A DNA stretch of 38,975 nt from Deltaproteobacteria bacterium (GTDB lineage Bacteria; Myxococcota_A; Polyangia; Polyangiales; JADZFZ01): contig JADZFZ010000082.1 in assembly GCA_020854145.1 (NCBI GenBank), positions 1 to 38,975 on the forward strand. The letters run 5' to 3'. Made by a program: the position numbers and the translations under genes. Shown piece after piece: positions 37,354 to 38,975 of this stretch. The notes beneath the pieces are model-generated. The model worked only from the letters and a program-made list of their open reading frames with translations, made no database searches and was not told the origin of the DNA. The number at the start of each line of letters is the position of its first letter. Within the stretch, counting starts at the first letter, position 1.

Positions 37354-38072
37354 TCGCGTCGCCCTCCGCCCCCGGCGTACCACTCCTTGCGCGCTTTCAC
37401 GCTCACGACGCGACGCGCAGGGTGTGGCCCCGCGAGCGTCTCTCCGGGCTCGATCACGAGCGCCGACAGCCGATCCCCGTAGACGCAGCCCGTGTCGAGC
37501 CCCGTCGCCCACGGCTCGAGCTGCAGCCGGCGCAGGGCGTCGTGCCCGAACATCACGTGCTCCGGACCTGCCCACGCGCTCGCCCAAGGACGCCCCTCGT
37601 CGATCCGGCGCGACCCCGATCCATCGAGCCGGATCGACCGCACGTACACGAGGTCCATCGGGTCCTGCTTCTCCGGCGGCAGGCCCGGCAACATCCCCGC
37701 GTGGACCACGAGCCCATCGATGTCCTCGAGACGCAGGAACCAAGGCAACGCCTCGAGGTACCCCCAGTGCGTCTCGTTCAGCGTCTCCACGACGCTCCGA
37801 TGTTGTGCCGCGACCCTCGGTTCCTCCGCGCCCGCACGTCGCGCTTCCCACCATCGCAGCACGATGACCTCGTGGTTGCCGCGCACCACGAGCGCACCCA
37901 GCTCGCGGGCGCGATCGACGACACCCACCGAGTCCGGCCCACGCGCGACGAGATCGCCGACGAGCACCAACCGATCGTCGCGACCGTGATCGAGCTTCTT
38001 CAGCAGCCGGTCCAGCTCGTCGGCGCAACCGTGGATGTCGCCGACGACGATGGTCCTGCGGTCGTCCGTCAT
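37350..38072 (-). CDS. PPP-family metallophosphatase (ApaH/PrpE-like)
   Basis: 240 residues from ATG at 38072. Catalytic motifs of the PPP family in order: VVGDIHGCADELDRLL (Asp/His), VLVGDLVARGPDS, VVRGNHEVIVLRWW, VVHAGMLPG and VMFGHDALRR. Compact size matches bacterial diadenosine tetraphosphatase (ApaH) or the Ser/Thr/Tyr phosphatases PrpE and PrpA. Without ApaH-specific residues I cannot choose between Ap4A hydrolysis and protein dephosphorylation. Its stop overlaps the Rieske start. Upstream, 34 nt separate it from a Cys-rich lipoprotein gene on the same strand. Confidence 0.92.
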   Translation of the reverse strand: MTDDRRTIVVGDIHGCADELDRLLKKLDHGRDDRLVLVGDLVARGPDSVGVVDRARELGALVVRGNHEVIVLRWWEARRAGAEEPRVAAQHRSVVETLNETHWGYLEALPWFLRLEDIDGLVVHAGMLPGLPPEKQDPMDLVYVRSIRLDGSGSRRIDEGRPWASAWAGPEHVMFGHDALRRLQLEPWATGLDTGCVYGDRLSALVIEPGETLAGPHPARRVVSVKARKEWYAGGGGRRD

Positions 38073-38106
38073 CGTGCGTTCGTCGGCAGCGCGGCCGGCG
38101 CGACCA

Positions 38107-38748
38107 TCACGGGAAACACTCGGCGATCACCTCGCTGCTGCACGTTTCTCCGTGCATCGTGTCGCACGCGCTGTAGCCGTCCTGCTGGCGCATGCAGCTG
38201 GCCGCGATGCACGTGTCCACTGCCGTGCCCGACAGGGCGAGGCAGCCGAACTGCTCGGCGCAACAGACGTAGGTGTCCCACTCGTCCTGGCAGCCCAAGC
38301 GCTGAGCGCACGCGATGAAGTTCGAGTTGATGCAGTTGAGGCACGCCATCCCCGGCGTCGGATCCGACTCGATGCACCGTTGCTGACAGGCGCCATCGCC
38401 CTCCGTGCAGAGCAGGATGCAATCGACCGTCGTGCTCGAGCACCCCGGCCCGAGGTCTCCGACGACGGGACCGCTCACGGTGCACGTGAACGTGCCGCCA
38501 TCGGTAGGCGGTGGCGGCGTCGGAGGCGGAGGTGTCGGAGTCGGCGTCGGCGTCGGAGTCGGCGTCGGAGTCGGCGTCGGAGTTGGCGTCGGCGTCGGAG
38601 TCGGCGTCGGAGCCGGAGGCAACGCGCCATCGGGGCGACCCGCGTCGACTGCGATCGCGCCATCGGCCCGTCCGCCATCGCGGATCACGAAGCCATCTCC
38701 TTGCGCACAACCCGCAAGAACCAACAGAAGCCCGAGGCCCGTCCTCAT
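38107..38748 (-). CDS. Cys-rich lipoprotein with Pro-Thr repeat linker
   Basis: 213 residues from ATG at 38748, with AGGAG seven bases upstream. MRTGLGLLLVLAGC makes Cys14 the lipidated residue. After a short DAG-type spacer comes a Pro-Thr repeat linker of about 30 residues, then a disulfide-rich domain with many paired cysteines (GCSSTTVDCILLCTEGDGAC, VCCAEQFGC, IAASCMRQQDG). The pattern is typical of secreted myxobacterial Cys-rich domains. A paralogue is partly present just upstream. Function is unknown; export to the cell surface is supported by the lipobox. Confidence 0.8.
   Translation of the reverse strand: MRTGLGLLLVLAGCAQGDGFVIRDGGRADGAIAVDAGRPDGALPPAPTPTPTPTPTPTPTPTPTPTPTPTPTPPPPTPPPPTDGGTFTCTVSGPVVGDLGPGCSSTTVDCILLCTEGDGACQQRCIESDPTPGMACLNCINSNFIACAQRLGCQDEWDTYVCCAEQFGCLALSGTAVDTCIAASCMRQQDGYSACDTMHGETCSSEVIAECFP
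38533..38611. repeat. Tandem 6/12-base repeat encoding Pro-Thr
   Basis: GTCGGC/GTCGGA units in tandem encode alternating Pro and Thr on the minus strand. Each 6-base unit is two codons, so copy-number change would alter the linker length without breaking the frame. Confidence 0.8.
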
Positions 38749-38876
38749 CCTCGTCTCCTCTCCTTCGTGCTCACTCGTGCCGCCGACACGAGCGCGTCTC
38801 CCTCGAACGCACGTCGCGCGTGGCGGCGTCGAGCCGGTCCACGCGCGACGTAACTACCACGCTGTGCTCGCTGCGC

Positions 38877-38975
38877 TCAGAGCACTCCGCATTCCGAGAG
38901 CGCCGTCATCTGGCAGGCCTCGGGGATGCACATGATGAACGCGTCGAACTGCATGCTGCAGCTCCTGTCGATGCA
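38877..38975 (-). CDS. C-terminal end of a second Cys-rich protein (partial)
   Basis: The window edge cuts this minus-strand gene; the last 32 codons before TGA at 38877-38879 are visible. They begin CIDRSCSMQFDAFIMC and end CQMTALSECGVL. The spacing of cysteines matches the end of the neighbouring lipoprotein (CIAASCMRQQDGYSAC to AECFP). The two genes are therefore likely tandem paralogues, with 128 nt between them. Confidence 0.7.
   Translation of the reverse strand, partial: CIDRSCSMQFDAFIMCIPEACQMTALSECGVL

Noticed and set aside
38533..38611. Tandem short repeats considered as a CRISPR array
   Set aside because: Units are 6-12 bases with no spacers and are translated as Pro-Thr; this is a coding microsatellite.

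Overview
The window is very GC-rich, densely coded DNA with many lipoproteins. Several have Asp/Ala/Gly-rich or Pro/Thr-rich linkers after the lipidated Cys. It also carries a DUF2378 (TIGR02265)-type gene, an AgmX/PglI-type TonB-like protein, and an ElbD-like multidomain lipid enzyme. Together these point to a myxobacterium, plausibly of the Polyangiales/Sandaracinus type; the taxonomy is inference from gene content. I saw no rRNA, tRNA, insertion sequence, prophage or CRISPR array.

Layout. 1-6176 (minus strand): a truncated Cache-like lipoprotein, two further unknown lipoproteins, a rhodanese-MoeB fusion and a lipoprotein kinase of the four-jointed/FAM20 type. 6374-9316 (plus): a small protein with a possible degenerate Y-family polymerase fold behind a leaderless-type promoter, then GTP-dependent PEP carboxykinase. 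9376-19817 (plus): a tight six-gene operon that looks like an ether-lipid or unusual glycerolipid pathway. It encodes a ketopantoate-reductase-like dehydrogenase, a HAD phosphatase, a LarA-like protein, a 1607-residue fusion (acyl-CoA reductase, AMP-ligase, ACP, PlsC acyltransferase, SCP2), an SDR epimerase and a diacylglycerol-kinase-like enzyme. Most of its genes overlap by TTGA, ATGA or GTGA. 19928-22663 is a large phosphodiester-glycosidase-domain protein.

22855-24423 is a cobalamin riboswitch controlling a single gene, a beta-propeller-like surface lipoprotein. This suggests a B12-capture protein analogous to Bacteroides BtuG. Its leader contains a strong hairpin that would bury the Shine-Dalgarno sequence. 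24546-26801 holds a divergent pair, a calcineurin-like phosphatase and a TIGR02757-type protein with an endonuclease-III-like cysteine cluster, sharing a near-symmetric -10 box. 26838-29645 is pdxJ-acpS-nnr. 29769-33028 carries an orphan ECF sigma factor, a TonB-like protein, a DUF2378 protein and a lipoprotein. 33213-36815 is smc. The minus strand from 36958 to the window end holds a Rieske protein, a PPP-family phosphatase and two related Cys-rich secreted proteins.

The most interesting points are the ElbD-like lipid operon with accessory enzymes that have lost canonical active-site residues, the B12 riboswitch/beta-propeller unit, the four-jointed-like kinase, and a palindromic repeat that sits inside coding sequence of the lipid operon.
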